From contig NW_026516939.1 in assembly GCF_025766255.1 (NCBI RefSeq), forward strand, positions 1 through 16,738: 16,738 bases of DNA, read 5' to 3'. Positions 1-8,053 of this stretch are shown piece by piece. This DNA is from Zychaea mexicana (Eukaryota > Mucoromycota > Mucoromycetes > Mucorales > Lichtheimiaceae). A model generated the notes under the pieces. The model made no database searches and had not been told where the DNA came from. It worked only from the letters and a program-made list of their open reading frames with translations. Within the stretch, counting starts at the first letter, position 1. Every line of letters begins with the position of its first letter. A program made the position numbers and the translations under genes.

Positions 1-598
1 TATCAGGAGCATATCAAAGCAAATGGCTCCGATGTCAACGGGATTTGTTATCAGCGGAATCAAGTTAATGGAATCTTGTAATTCAATAGTAATGGGCATA
101 AGCATACACGGGTGTGGAAAAGTAGAAAGCTTATCAGACATTATAATACGGAGGCACCCACTGAATATCAATAGCTGTTTTATTTAGCAAAAAAACAAAC
201 CCGGTTTGCACCGATAGCCTGATACTGTAGATCTTTTTGAGTTGGGCCCAATTGTGGCGGAAATAAATTACGTTTAAGGAAATTACGTCCTATCCTATCA
301 AGCGTCATCCCGGCGCTGTAGCGGATCGTTAATGCACGATGTAGAAGTGCTTTACTATCTTACTTGAAAATCTATCATGCTTGAAAGTCTATCATGCTGC
401 AAAAAGAGATGTAAAAGAACAAGGAAGCAACATACATAAAAGCAAGAAGAGAAGAACGATTCAAAGACATATCCGCATATTTTTATTTTAATAACCGAGT
501 AAGCTATACCACTTTTCACTTGCATTATTTTGTGATGTATCCTACCACTTTTCTTTACCATATATTAATACACTGCCATGCCTGTGTAGATACTTACA
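1..598. other. Region upstream of hAT transposase, no gene seen
   Basis: No convincing coding region on either strand. It contains a 17-bp tandem duplication (364-380 and 381-397, TTGAAARTCTATCATGC) and a TATA-like run TATATTAATA at 561-570, about 30 bp before the transposase start, which could be its promoter. If the hAT element extends to the left this is its 5' region. No counterpart of the right terminus (which would read AGGGGTCTTCATTC) is visible here, so the left end is either outside the window or deleted. Confidence 0.5.
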
Positions 599-3001
599 AT
601 GAACCAACCCGAGTTTTCAATTCTTGGTAAACGCCGTCTTTCCACCAGCAATCATGATGACTTGTCCGATCATGGCGAAGTATGTTTATATCATAAACCC
701 GTTGCATGACAAATATGTACCTGACCAATTGTACTAATATAAGTCGTTACCGTTGGTTAGGAATCATCAACTCTTGCTCGGGCCCAAAGCTTTATGTCAG
801 TTGACCGCCAATCGTCTGCCATGTCAACCGATGCTGACATCGTTGAAATAGAGAGCACCAGCGATATCGAAAGCGTCATTTCAGGTACCAATAAGCGGCA
901 AACCAAGGGAAAAACTGTCAAAGCGCGCAAAAGTTGGGTGTACAAATGGTTCAGAGAGGCCCACGAAAGCCAGAGTGGCGGCATCTTTTATTATTGCAAT
1001 GTTCCGGTCGGCAACGGTTTCTGCAATAGAAAATACCAAGATCCCAAAGGTACTACGACGGGTCTATCCAACCATTTGCTCAAGAACCACAATATTACCA
1101 AGAATACTTCCGTTGATGCACCACCACAGGGACAAACGCTCGACGCCTTTCTTGCTCCTGGTTTTAGCGTTTCCAGGTTCAGCTCTGAAGCATTCCGTCA
1201 CGCACTTTGTCTTTTTCTCGTGTCTGCTGCTTTGCCATTTGCGATCGTCGAGAATCCGCGGTTCCAGTCGCTGCTGAATCTTGCACAATCAGCACCGACA
1301 ACTACGCATGTCAAATTGCCAAGTGACAGCACTGCCGCCCGCGATTTGTTTGACACATACCATATCTACCGCACTCGCATATTCGAGGTACTGAAAGACG
1401 TGCCGTTCCTATCATACACCGTCGATGCCTAGACAAGTGAGTGGAGGGCTTCTTTTCTTGGTATCACGGCCCACTGGATCGACAATGATTGGAACCAGCA
1501 ATCAATCGTCCTTAGTCTGGAGCTTCTCACCGGTCCACATACAGGAGCCAACATGGCAGACGCATTCCTCAAGGTGCTGGGTGACTGGAGCCTTGCAACA
1601 AAACCATTCTTCTTGACGGCAGATAATGCTTCCAATATGACCACAATGGCGCAAAACTTGGAGTTCCAGGTCGGCGCAGATATTTTTGACGCCACGCAGA
1701 ACCGTATACCCTGCATAACCCATGTTTTGAATTTGGCAGTGCAGGCGATTCTCCACGACGGGTTGCATGGCGAGGCGTATAATGATGAGCAAGAAGCTTT
1801 AACTGGTAGCGACGATATAGCAGTGTTCAGTACAGGTACGAAAAAACACACAAGCTAACAGTACACACACCATGTTAATTATCATCGTCGTTTCTCTCTT
1901 ACCTAGGCAAAACACTGCGTAAGCTTCGTAAAGGCATTGTCAGTATCCGCGCGACACCACAAAAAAACAATCAATATCTCGAGACATTCAAGTCCTTACA
2001 CCAGCCAAAGCAAGGCGCCAGTGGAGAAGATGGAGGTGAAGATGTTGCCGGGTCTTCAGAGGAGCTTGAGCTGATCTTGGACGTGCGTACCCGCTGGAAC
2101 TCCACCTTTGACATGCTGCAAAGGGCCTTGAAAGTGAAGCGTAACTACAATCGAGCATGCCACAATATAGCAGGTCTACAGAACTACCAGCTGACAGACA
2201 CTGAATGGGTTTGCCTGGAATGTATCTGTGAGTTGCTCCATGAATTCGCCAAGTTGACGCCGTTGCTATCAGGTTCCTCATATGCCACTATGAACCTCGT
2301 AATCCTCAGCTACAATCGATTGCTAGACAAACTTGAGCATTACCAAGAACAATGGAAAGAAGTAAGTAAACGTTTAATCAGCATAAATGTAAAAACACTC
2401 CTATATAGAAGCAGTGAAGTTCTAAAACTTTCCTTTGCAATTGTAGACGTGGCCGGAACTTGCAGCAGCTGCAAAATGCGGGTGGAATAAGTTGCAAGGA
2501 TATTACTGCAAAGCAGAAGGACATGCGTACGCTGTTGCGACGGCCATGGACCCGCGTCTAAAGTATGAATGGTGGGAAAGCGAGAACTGGGGTCTATTTC
2601 GGACAGACGCAATCGAGCTGGTCGAAAAGGCGTGAGAGTCCTATAAGCCAAGCAGAAGCCAAGTCATGACTCCTACAAACCCCGATGCACTAATCAAGAA
2701 GGCGGTCATCAACAAAGACCAGCTTGAGAAGTACATCCAGGCGGATACAGTGACTGATCCAAAGGGTGGGGCTGACAACGGCGTAGTATTCGAATATTGG
2801 TGATCGGAAATGAACGACTGGCCCGAGTTGAAAAGAATGGCACGAAGATACTTAGCAATTCCAGCCTCGTCGACAGGATCAGAGCGCACGTTTTCTCGTG
2901 CAAAGCAGTATGTTCCTAGCTCGCGGAACAGACTTGCTTCGAAGAAGCTAAAGGCAAGTGTGTTGATTGACTCGTGGAGCAAATTTTTTGGTGAGGAGTA
3001 G
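599..3001 (+). pseudogene. hAT transposase, four exons, three in-frame stops
   Basis: A cut-and-paste transposase of the hAT family, nuclear. The exon model is 599-679, 761-1835, 1907-2361 and 2447-3001, with introns of 81, 71 and 85 bp. All have GT-AG ends, and branch-like TACTAAT (732-738) and CTAAC (1855-1859) are visible. The spliced frame is 722 codons long. Seen in order: a BED-type zinc finger (YYCNV...GFCNRKY...SNHLLKNH, within 940-1110); the first catalytic Asp region YTVDA just before a stop; LTADNASNM (second Asp); CITHVLNLA; DVRTRWNSTF; and the C-terminal hATC dimerisation domain (SSTGSERTFSRAKQY). In-frame stops lie at 1430-1432 (TAG), 2633-2635 (TGA) and 2801-2803 (TGA). The first sits exactly where the family has Trp in D-x-W-T-S. 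There are no frameshifts, so decay is recent and confined to point changes. The ATG at 599 is chosen because exon 1 joins the ATG at 794 in phase; 794 is the alternative start. Confidence 0.88.
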
Positions 3002-3389
3002 GCTGCAACAAAATTTGTCCCTTTTGGTTTTCTGAAGACTGCTTTTTTCTCTTTTCCCCTTTTCCCTTTTACCTACATCTCTTCTTTCCGTCATCCTCTT
3101 CCCACCTTTTTTTTACTTCTTATACACTATTCGTTCCGGCGCTCTGGTTGTTACATATAGAAAATAAATATTTTTTCAAAATACATTTTATACTTTGAAA
3201 TGCTTTTTCAAATCTTGCTGCCTGTCTTTATTGCTTTCTCACCATTACAACACGCTCTATAACGACTACGATAAACTTCACGATAACTCAATCCTGGTCA
3301 TAAGAAAACGTGCTTTTTTTATGTCGTCATTTCCCATTTATATATACGTCGTTTAATGAGCCTTGTGCTGACGTGCTGATTCAAAATTG
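3002..3389 (+). other. hAT 3' untranslated region
   Basis: Pyrimidine-rich stretches (3040-3110) follow the transposase stop, then a polyadenylation-like AATAAA at 3163-3168. No gene is seen on either strand. It is part of the hAT element between its gene and its right terminus. Confidence 0.5.
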
Positions 3390-3541
3390 ATCCGGATTCA
3401 ATCTGGATTCTCACGAAACGGATTGGAACTGCAGTTTTATAATCCGGATCAGATCCGGATTTCAAAAAATCGATCCGTTTAAAAACGAAACGGATCCAAG
3501 TTCGCTGCAATCCGTTTCAAATCCGTGAATGAAGACCCCTA
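3390..3541. promoter_or_regulatory. hAT right end: subterminal repeats and terminus
   Basis: The palindromic word ATCCGGAT occurs at 3390-3397, 3442-3449 and 3453-3460. The related AAACGGAT is at 3416-3423 and 3488-3495, ATCCGTTT at 3473-3480 and 3510-3517, and ATCCGTGA at 3521-3528. The cluster ends at the putative terminus. hAT transposases are known to bind short subterminal repeats through their BED domain, so these are likely binding sites; that role is inferred from position and repetition. Confidence 0.6.
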
Positions 3542-3871
3542 TCGGTAATCCTAAAGATGATCTTTATAATGATAAAATTTTAATAGATCAGGCAAAAAAG
3601 AATCCTTTATGTGTTATATGTGGCAAGAAAAAACATTATAAAGAAGTTTACAATATTTGTCATAGTTGTTATAAATATAAACCTATATTTAATTCTCTAA
3701 TAAAAAAAGTAAAAAATAAATAATATATTTTTTAATAATAGGTCTAAATATAATGAGTTATATAATAAATTATTTAAGCTATATTTAGAAGACCAAATAG
3801 AATTTATTTGTATTAATAATCAAATATTTGAACAAAAAATTTACAAGAAAAGAAAAAAAATATTTATATAA
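3542..3871 (+). pseudogene. AT-rich coding relic with paired cysteines
   Basis: Two protein-like blocks lie in different frames. The first (to a TAA at 3721-3723) contains CVIC, 12 residues, then CHSC, a CxxC...CxxC arrangement like a zinc ribbon. The second (3743-3871, ending TAA) has a Lys/Asn/Ile-rich protein-like sequence (KYNELYNKLFKLYLEDQIEF) out of frame with the first. A 33-bp GT...AG stretch between them (3709-3741) does not join them in frame. It was apparently cut by the hAT insertion on its left, and an open frame runs from an ATG inside the hAT terminus by chance. I do not recognise the family. Its codon use is strongly AT-biased, unlike the hAT gene next door. Confidence 0.4.
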
Positions 3872-3970
3872 TGTTACTATTAAAATGTATATAAAAGAAC
3901 TGCTGGACATATGAAAATTTACTATATATTTGTAAACATCTAGGTAATGCAGTACCCACAGTATGCAATT
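3872..3970. other. AT-rich gap before the chromodomain transposase
   Basis: About 100 bp with no coding signal; it would hold the 3' untranslated region of the minus-strand transposase. No terminal inverted repeat of that transposon could be identified by eye. Confidence 0.35.
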
Positions 3971-5491
3971 TTATAATATACCAAGATTATGCTTATTGAT
4001 ATATTCCTTCAATAAATCCTTTTGATTAAATTTATCAATTGATAACCAACTGTTATCATCAGCACTATATCCAACCCATTTTACTTCAAACAAATATGTA
4101 CCATTTTCAGTTTTATGCCTAATAATCTCTTCTATTTCATATGATGCCATTGCTCGTTGTTTCCCTTTATTTCGCTTTCTTTTTTTACTACGCTCATTAA
4201 ATCTTAGAACATCATCATTATCACTATTACTCTGATTTGAAATATTATCAGATTCATTATCAACAATCATTTCTTCATTTGATATAGCCATATTAAGCAG
4301 GTCATTTTGCAATCTGATCATTTTATCCAGTTTATCTTTATTTTGTTTATTATTGCTGAACACTATATCAATTAGTTTATGCTCTACTGGAAAATCAAAA
4401 TCATTACTATGCCATAGTTTATGGTGCAGTAAAATAGGAATATTGAACATTTCTACAAATTTTGTAGTATTTTTTAATAAACAAGCTACATGAAATTGTA
4501 GATTATAGTATTTTATGTTATCCATTTTAACAACTAACTTGTTATTATTGAATCGGCAGAATTTATTCCCAATTTCTGAAAATTGATTCTCAACTTTTGT
4601 CCTAAAACTTCCAAATGTCTTATTAAAATGATCTTCAGTAATTGTTAAGGGCTCATTTACATTTTTACATATAGGGTATACAAAATTATCATGGCTAAAG
4701 TTATATCCTTTTTCATTAGCAAGCTCTGTAAATTGCGTGATAAATAAAGTATATCCACCATCAACTGCCATTATGTCATTCTCATACATATATTTAAATA
4801 ATTTCATGTTTAAAAACATGCTACCATCTGAGCTATCAGAACAAAAGTCACTTTTAGAAGTATAAATAATCATATCATTCATATCACTAACAAACTGGGT
4901 ACATATTCCATTCTTCTTAAATTTATAAGAATACATTCTTTGAAAGTGGTCAATTTCAGTATCTACATAGTTAATTCTTGAATCATGGCCATCCAATACA
5001 AGTGTTACATGTTTAAATAAGTCGGGATTATGCTTTCTAGCAGATAGAATACGTAATTTAATAGATAGAAATATGTTATTCATTGAATCATTTACTATTT
5101 TATTGATTCATTTGTAGTTGTCCTCATCCATCCAAAACTTTGTATAAAATGTATGAAATGTGCTATGTGGTAAGTATTTTTCAAATTTTTCACCACATAC
5201 CCCAGAGACTAAATGATATAATAAAAACAATCCTTTTTCAATTTCAAAGTAAGGTCCGGGATATTCCTTGTTTGTATATAAAGCTACTAGAAAATAAAAT
5301 ACAGCAACATAACCTAATTTACGTAACAATTCATCCTTAATTTTTTCTATGAATTTAATATGTCTCAAATCAGTTCTATGTTTATATTTATTATGTACAG
5401 TAGGCCAATTCCATTCTAGAAATTGCCAATAATTTGCAATAATTGAGTTTACTTCATTTGTAATCAGTGGTGTATAGTTTGTTGTATCCAT
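3971..5491 (-). pseudogene. DDE_Tnp_4-type transposase with C-terminal chromodomain, one in-frame TGA
   Basis: A transposase (RNase H fold, DDE) reading from an ATG at 5491 to a stop at 3971, 507 codons including one internal TGA at 5110-5108; the frame is the same on both sides. The N-terminal 127 residues hold a helical region (LPHSTFHTFYTKFW) like the helix-turn-helix stretch before DDE_4 domains. The catalytic part shows VTLVLDGHD (first Asp), AVDGGYTLF (second Asp) and FRTKVENQFSEIGNKF (Glu), the usual DDE_Tnp_4/Harbinger-like layout. A basic, Ser/Asp-rich linker (KKRKRNKGK) leads to a chromodomain (YEIEEII...FEVKWVGY...NSWLS) with the aromatic cage residues Tyr, Trp and Trp retained. 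Chromodomains read methylated histone H3 in other proteins, so targeting to heterochromatin is a reasonable inference. The TGA, after NYK and before INKIV, is the only visible lesion; TGG or CGA could be its precursor. A truncated second copy lies at 12017-12198. Confidence 0.82.
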
Positions 5492-5503
5492 TGGGTCGTT
5501 CTT

Positions 5504-5511
5504 TATTTATA
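5504..5511 (-). promoter_or_regulatory. TATA-like box before the chromodomain transposase
   Basis: TATAAATA on the minus strand, 13 bp upstream of the ATG at 5491 and kept in the right arm before 12017. The distance to the ATG is short for a classical TATA box, so the call is weak. Confidence 0.3.
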
Positions 5512-5533
5512 TTATGGATTTTTTAATTTTTAT

Positions 5534-5552
5534 AATCAGGGAATGCCTGATT
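5534..5552. promoter_or_regulatory. Perfect 7-bp palindrome between divergent genes
   Basis: AATCAGG, a 5-nt loop GAATG, then CCTGATT. The same palindrome is kept in the right arm (11961-11979). It lies between the transposase (minus strand) and the divergent small spliced ORF (plus strand), so it could be a regulator or transposase-binding site; this is inferred from position and symmetry only. Confidence 0.35.
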
Positions 5553-5580
5553 TTGGTCACATGATGTTATACAATTGATA

Positions 5581-5768
5581 CAGTCGACCCCCGTTAACGT
5601 CAACCCTCAGGGTACCAGCAAAAGTGTTGACCATATCGAGGGTTGACGACCACCGGGGGTAGAGAATAGGCAAAATCTCTAACTGCTAAATTTGAAAGGG
5701 TACCAGCGAATCGGTTGACGTTATCGGGGGTTGACGTTATCGGGGTTGACGTTAACGGGGGTATACTG
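5581..5768. mobile_element. 188-bp pogo/Tigger-like MITE flanked by TA
   Basis: The ends are CAGTCGACCCCCGTTAACGT on the left and the reverse complement of CAGTATACCCCCGTTAACGT on the right. Terminal inverted repeats run about 25 bp with few mismatches. It is flanked by TA on both sides (5579-5580, 5769-5770). The right arm of the palindrome has the uninterrupted sequence ATTGATATAATATC with a single TA, the exact empty site. It has no coding capacity. Internally it carries several direct and inverted copies of a GGGGTTGACGTTA word. TA duplication and CAGT ends fit the Tc1/mariner superfamily, pogo branch; the family label is from established termini. Confidence 0.85.
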
Positions 5769-5799
5769 TATAATATCAAAATGGATGATATAATTTAAT

Positions 5800-6448
5800 A
5801 TGGCAGCAAGCAATTTATTAGATTTATCAAAAACTATTGTAAGTTTATAGCCAATTTGGTACTGTACATCCCACTGTGGGATATACAAGGAAATCGCCCT
5901 GAATGGAGGACATTGCTACGAGACTACAATTGTTACAAAAAATGGTCGACAGATTATTTAAAGTTTCGCTTACTGACAAAGCGTTTGTATCGTATTCAAC
6001 CAAAGCAGCTGATTCAATAAGCTCAAGGGACTCCCATACGGAAAACAAACATATATTGCAAATGCACAAGGTTGAAGGAAATACGCAAGGTAATATGGAA
6101 ATAATACTGTTTAGGATTATATAGATAATAACACTGTATTGTGCCTAATTTTGAACTAAATCTGATCGACTTTATATGTGGAACCGACACTATTTGCTTA
6201 GTATTTATTGACTACGCCGGCTTTTCTATCAACCCATCCAATATCCTCACATTCATCAAGTAAGTTTGAAAACTGACACGATGCTTATTGATGATGCTTA
6301 CTAATGATACTTATACTTATATAGGAGGCTGGTTATTATATTAAAATTTGTGAAAAAAGTAACAATTGAAAAAAATTACATCAACTTAAAAAATAGAATA
6401 AAAATTGAATTTTTACTTTATAAAAAAGATAAACTTCAGAAGATTTAA
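5800..6448 (+). CDS. Small spliced ORF of unknown function, left-arm copy
   Basis: Not recognised. The gene model has a core exon from the ATG at 5903 to 6089, an intron 6090-6201 (GT-AG, 112 bp), an exon 6202-6259, an intron 6260-6324 (GTAAGT...TAG, 65 bp, with a TACTAAT branch-like word) and a last exon 6325-6448 ending TAA. This gives about 122 residues. An optional first exon 5800-5838 (starting MAASNLLDLSKTI) can join at 5909 in phase through a weak acceptor. The product starts MEDIATRLQLLQKMVDRLFK (helical), then has DYAGFSINPSNILTFIKR and a basic Lys-rich tail. It is divergent from the chromodomain transposase and shares its upstream region, so it may be a second ORF of the same transposon, as Harbinger-type elements often have two; it shows no Myb-like motif. 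Frames across both introns stay open in both arms, which argues the model is real. Confidence 0.4.
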
Positions 6449-6481
6449 AAAAAAATATAAATCTAAAAGTTTATTTGAAAA

Positions 6482-6720
6482 ATAGTTCTCTTCAATAAAG
6501 ATATTCTTATATGCAAGTCATCTTTAATTAAATCTTTTGAAAACATTATGTACGAGGTTAAAAAAAATATTTTGAAAATGAAATATTATCTGACCCAAGA
6601 AATAAAAAGAAATTACTTGATAATATTATAAAAGAAAACATAGAAAAAGTTAATAAGAATTATTTTTGGTATGAAAATAGTAGTAGTAATATATGCTCAT
6701 ATATACATAAAAGAGGATAA
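6482..6720 (+). pseudogene. Coding relic with Cys / KRG motif, cut by foldback element
   Basis: One frame reads VLFNKDILICKSSLIKSFEN, and a second frame, one base off at an A8 run near 6560-6567, continues YFENEILSDPRNKKKLLDN and on to NICSYIHKRG followed by TAA at 6718-6720. After that stop the same frame reads REGY and is then interrupted at a TA by the foldback element (6734). The pattern C-x-x-I-x-K-R-G-x-x-x-G resembles a zinc-binding motif seen in AT-rich proteins of some fungi and large DNA viruses; that likeness is recalled, not tested. Length, frameshift and truncation make it a relic. The right arm has the same sequence (10500-10680 and 11153-11240 on minus), separated there by the 472-bp segment. 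Confidence 0.4.
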
Positions 6721-6802
6721 AGAGAAGGATATACAGGATTTTTCATCTCCTAGCGGACGTTTGAACTTTTATTTAGGCAGAAGGGATTTAATTTTAGGCA
6801 GA

Positions 6803-7171
6803 GTAGACATGAATGTTAATCTGAGTGGATATGAATGAAAGTTAATCTGGACATGAATAATAATTGATCTGGACATGAATGAAAATTGAGCTGGACATGA
6901 ATGAAAATCGAGCTGGACATGAATGAAAATCGATCTAGACATGAGTGAAAATCGAGCTGGACATGAATATAAATTGACCTGGACATGAATATAAATCGAT
7001 CTGGACATGAGTAAAATCAATCTAGACAAAATAAAAATCAATCTGTACATGAATGAAAATCGTTCTGGACAAGAATAATAATCAATCTAAACATGAATAA
7101 TAGACAACCTGAACATAATAACAGTCAAACTGGGCATTGTTTTAGTCAACTAAGACATAATAAAGTTGAAG
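6803..7171 (+). repeat. 22-bp minisatellite, copy A (~17 units)
   Basis: Tandem units of 22 bp, core CTGGACATGAAT followed by a variable A-rich stretch and TCGAG / TCGAT. The centre is nearly regular (6847-7000) and both edges are degenerate. Open frames on the opposite strand (repeats of MSRS-I-HVQ type) are by-products of the 22-bp period and not genes. The array lies about 70 bp inside the element tip, where subterminal transposase-binding repeats would be expected. Confidence 0.9.
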
Positions 7172-8053
7172 TAGATAATATATTAAGTGTAGCAGAGCAG
7201 AATATTTGAGTACTTAAGATTTTCAATTCAAGTCAAGACATAATAGAAGTTAAGCAGTACAGAGCCAATGTCAAGATATAGTAGTATGGCTGGTTCACTC
7301 GTACCAAAAAGCTTGTAGGCTAATGTACAGGAAATGGCAAGGGTGCGTCAGAGACTCACTGTGCGCATAAGCCTATTTTGCTGCTATGGGAACAGGGCCT
7401 GAGTGTTTCCCCTCATTTCACTTTACCCGGGTTGAGTTTGAAACAAATTGGAGGCTGGTGGCAGAGGTAGGTGGAAAGTGTGGGGTTTATTAGCAGCAGC
7501 AGGGAGGAAAAAAACAACAACCAAAGATCCTTTTTTTTTCTCATTACCATTCGCCATGGCAAATCAACAGCTTCGACGCACACTTGTAAATGGCGCCTAC
7601 TCTCTTCACGATGAATAAAAAACAAAGAAAACAAAACGGCACAATCCACGGATTTATTGAAAAACGAAATGAAGGTAACTGTTTTCTTAAAAAAAGCATG
7701 TGCTCAAGATTTATAAAGGAGTAGACCGCCGTTACTGCTGCTTAAAAAAACGCTGGATACGTGAACAAGGGAAGGAAAAGGTTATCGGTTGTGCTTGAGG
7801 TATAGCTTTAGTGGAGATATGCCCATTCAGAATTACTGCTTCTTTCTCATTTTCTCTGTATATACTTGATGCACCATCTTGCACCAATCCAACGTCAAAC
7901 TTACGTGTGTGATACAACATCGTCCTCTACCTGCACAAACCATTCGTACTCACAACAAGAACGACGCAACAATCTTCTTTTCCATTACTCAAACACAATC
8001 ATATACAACATGACGCTGATCCGCTATTGGCTTGCAAAACATACAGCCTGACG
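7172..8053. other. Inner part of foldback arm, no firm gene
   Basis: Complex sequence of mixed composition, repeated in reverse at 9101-9990. Short open frames exist on both strands (for example a 62-codon frame on minus 7732-7920, identical in translation at 9234-9422 on plus), but none has a recognisable domain. A good Kozak context ATG at 7556 (GCCATGGCA) opens only 20 codons here; see its longer partner at 9494-9598. Homopolymer tracts near 7530 and 7744 vary between arms. Confidence 0.4.

Larger units (their letters stand above)
1..3541 (+). mobile_element. hAT-superfamily DNA transposon, left end not in window
   Basis: It is defined by a hAT transposase gene, a Trp-to-stop damaged reading frame and a right terminus. 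The sequence after the transposase ends in a subterminal cluster of ATCCGGAT / ATCCGTTT / AAACGGAT words and then GAATGAAGACCCCTA at 3527-3541, which on the other strand reads TAGGGGTCTTCATTC, a start typical of hAT ends. Immediately beyond 3541 the composition drops to very AT-rich DNA, which supports the boundary. The left terminal inverted repeat and the 8-bp target duplication cannot be verified here. Confidence 0.75.
5311..8053 (+). repeat. Left arm of giant inverted repeat
   Basis: Reverse-complement counterpart of 9101-12198. The arms share the start of the chromodomain transposase, the divergent ORF, the coding relic and the minisatellite-ended foldback half. Identity is high by eye: scattered single-base changes, for example CATAC versus TATAC near the inner end and a 1-bp difference in an A run near 6390. 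The inner boundary is at CCTGACG (8047-8053). The left arm differs by the MITE at 5581-5768. The outer boundary at 5311 is set where copy C interrupts the right arm, so the original arm may have been longer. Confidence 0.85.

Noticed and set aside
757..984. Minus-strand frames inside the hAT gene (757-984, 1064-1288, 1429-1851, 1988-2281, 2340-2982)
   Set aside because: Antisense shadows of transposase exons, with no domains or splice logic of their own.
3971..5491. Alternative genetic code (TGA = Trp) to explain the stops
   Set aside because: One of the hAT stops is TAG, nuclear-type introns are present, and the gag, transposase and spliced frames use ordinary stops. Mutation explains the data better.
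6769..7050. Repetitive open frame (MSRS-I-HVQ-type repeats) on minus; likewise 10112-10459, 10176-10412 and 12234-12537
   Set aside because: Produced by the 22-bp minisatellite: three units equal 66 bp, so any stop-free unit yields a long repetitive frame. No start or splice evidence.
7732..7920. 62-codon frame identical in translation at 9234-9422, as if conserved
   Set aside because: Both copies are the two arms of one palindrome, so identity does not indicate selection. The opposite strand (7866-8051 / 9103-9288) is open as well.
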